A stretch of 13,306 nt of DNA, from the NCBI GenBank assembly GCA_017515945.1, contig JAFWDX010000277.1, positions 1 to 13,306 on the forward strand, given 5' to 3'. The notes beneath the pieces are model-generated. The model did not search any database, was not told the DNA's origin, and saw only the letters and a program-made list of their open reading frames with translations. Every line of letters starts with the position of its first letter. The first letter of the stretch is position 1. Source of the DNA: Blautia sp. (GTDB lineage: Bacteria; Bacillota; Clostridia; Lachnospirales; Lachnospiraceae). This document shows, in pieces, positions 12,460 through 13,306 of this stretch. A program made the translations under genes and the position numbers.

Positions 12460-13306
12460 CTTTTTATCATTCCTTCCCAGGGCTGTTATGCAGGGTGTAC
12501 CGCTTATGTTCGGGAGCACCGGAGAGACCCTGACGGAAAAGTCCGGAAATCTGAATCTGGGAATCCCGGGCATCATGTATGTGGGGGCTATCAGCGGCGT
12601 GATCGGCGCATTCTTTTATGAAGCTTCCCTGCCCGGACCGGAAGCTTTTTCACCGCTTCCTGCTGTCCTGATCTCTACATCCTGCTGCCTGATCGGTTCT
12701 TTGCTGATGGGACTCTTATACTGCCTGCTGACAGTCACGCTCAGAGCCAATCAGAATGTGACCGGACTGGCCATGACCACCTTTGGCGTAGGCTTCGGAA
12801 ATTTCTTCGGCGGCTCCCTGATCAAGCTTTCCGGCAACAGCATGCCTTATCTGGCACTCTCGGACACCAGCGCGGCCTTCCGTACAAAATTATTCCCGAC
12901 TGCGGGAACAGGATGGGTCGGTACGATCTTTCTTTCATACGGCTTCCTGGTCTATCTGGCGATCGCTCTGTCCCTGGCGTCGGCCTTTGTGCTGCACCAT
13001 ACCCGTGTCGGCCTGCACCTGCGGGCAGTCGGTGAAAACCCGGGCACGGCTGATGCCGCCGGCATCAACGTGGCCAGGTACAAATATGTCGCAACCTGTA
13101 TCGGCAGTATGATCGCAGGCCTGGGCGGCTTGTACTATGTCATGGATTATGCCAGCGGGATCTGGAGCAACAACGCGTTTGGAGACAGAGGATGGCTGGC
13201 CATCGCGCTCGTCATCTTTACGATCTGGAGGCCAAATGTGGGCGTGCTGTCCTCGATCCTTTCGGCGGACTGTACATCCTGCATATGTATATCCCGACAG
13301 GCATGA
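12452..13306 (+). CDS. BMP-type ABC importer permease, subunit 2, apparent frameshift near the 3' end (partial)
   Basis: This is the second membrane subunit of the importer, YufQ/NupQ-like. Residues 33-45 (N-L-N-L-G-I-P-G-I-M-Y-V-G) match the family's N-I-G-I-E-G-M motif, with Pro where Glu is usual. R191-A-V-G-E-N-P-G-T-A-D-A-A-G-I-N-V and G244-D-R-G-W-L-A-I-A-L-V-I-F are also conserved. After Leu270 the frame reads S-A-D-C-T-S-C-I-C-I-S-R-Q-A and stops at 13304-13306, unlike any family C-terminus. The other frame from about 13260 reads F-G-G-L-Y-I-L-H-M-Y-I-P-T-G-M and is open to the window end, exactly what the family predicts. One base, probably a T in the run at 13260-13262, seems to be missing. 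The gene then continues past the window. AAGGAGG precedes the ATG. Confidence 0.88.
   Translation: MFDFLSFLPRAVMQGVPLMFGSTGETLTEKSGNLNLGIPGIMYVGAISGVIGAFFYEASLPGPEAFSPLPAVLISTSCCLIGSLLMGLLYCLLTVTLRANQNVTGLAMTTFGVGFGNFFGGSLIKLSGNSMPYLALSDTSAAFRTKLFPTAGTGWVGTIFLSYGFLVYLAIALSLASAFVLHHTRVGLHLRAVGENPGTADAAGINVARYKYVATCIGSMIAGLGGLYYVMDYASGIWSNNAFGDRGWLAIALVIFTIWRPNVGVLSSILSADCTSCICISRQA

Overview
The window looks like chromosomal DNA of an anaerobic Gram-positive gut-type bacterium, most likely a Lachnospiraceae-like clostridium (inference). The grounds are purine-rich AGGAGG ribosome binding sites, several TTG starts, tightly packed or overlapping genes, a secreted glucosaminidase with YYF/TGW wall-binding repeats, and a BMP-type nucleoside ABC transporter. 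All genes recognised are on the + strand.

Region 1 (1-5697) is the 3' part of a bacterial microcompartment (BMC) operon. It holds the end of a probable alcohol dehydrogenase, four single-domain BMC shell proteins, PduL (phosphotransacylase), a EutN/PduN vertex protein, PduS (Fe-S flavoprotein), PduT (two-domain shell protein with a Cys38 pore cluster) and a PduO-type cobalamin adenosyltransferase fused to a GlcG/DUF336-like domain. Together these are the shell, the acyl-CoA to acyl-phosphate step, the NADH-recycling step and a redox/cofactor module of an aldehyde-handling compartment. The signature enzyme (B12 or glycyl-radical diol dehydratase) lies upstream and is not visible. A strong intrinsic terminator at 5911-5949 closes the operon.

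Region 2 (5698-7039) holds repeats and a TraX-family membrane protein. Region 3 (7040-8155) is the secreted glucosaminidase. Region 4 (8156-13306) is an ABC importer of the BMP/nucleoside type: binding protein, attenuating hairpin, double ATPase and two permeases. The last permease appears frameshifted a few codons before the window end, so its apparent stop at 13304-13306 is probably false.

The most striking feature is not a gene. A family of tiny mobile elements is scattered through the intergenic gaps (128-161, 3849-4014 nested in an older copy, 5704-5869, 5961-6039 inverted, 6877-6976, 9595-9626). They have GTAAC...GTTAC ends. Four copies have perfect 8-bp flanking direct repeats and two have degenerate ones. 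They come in modular sizes (32-34, 79, 100 and 166 bp) and carry a linker that differs in every copy. End sequence and duplication length fit non-autonomous elements moved by an IS66-family transposase (inference); no transposase is in the window.
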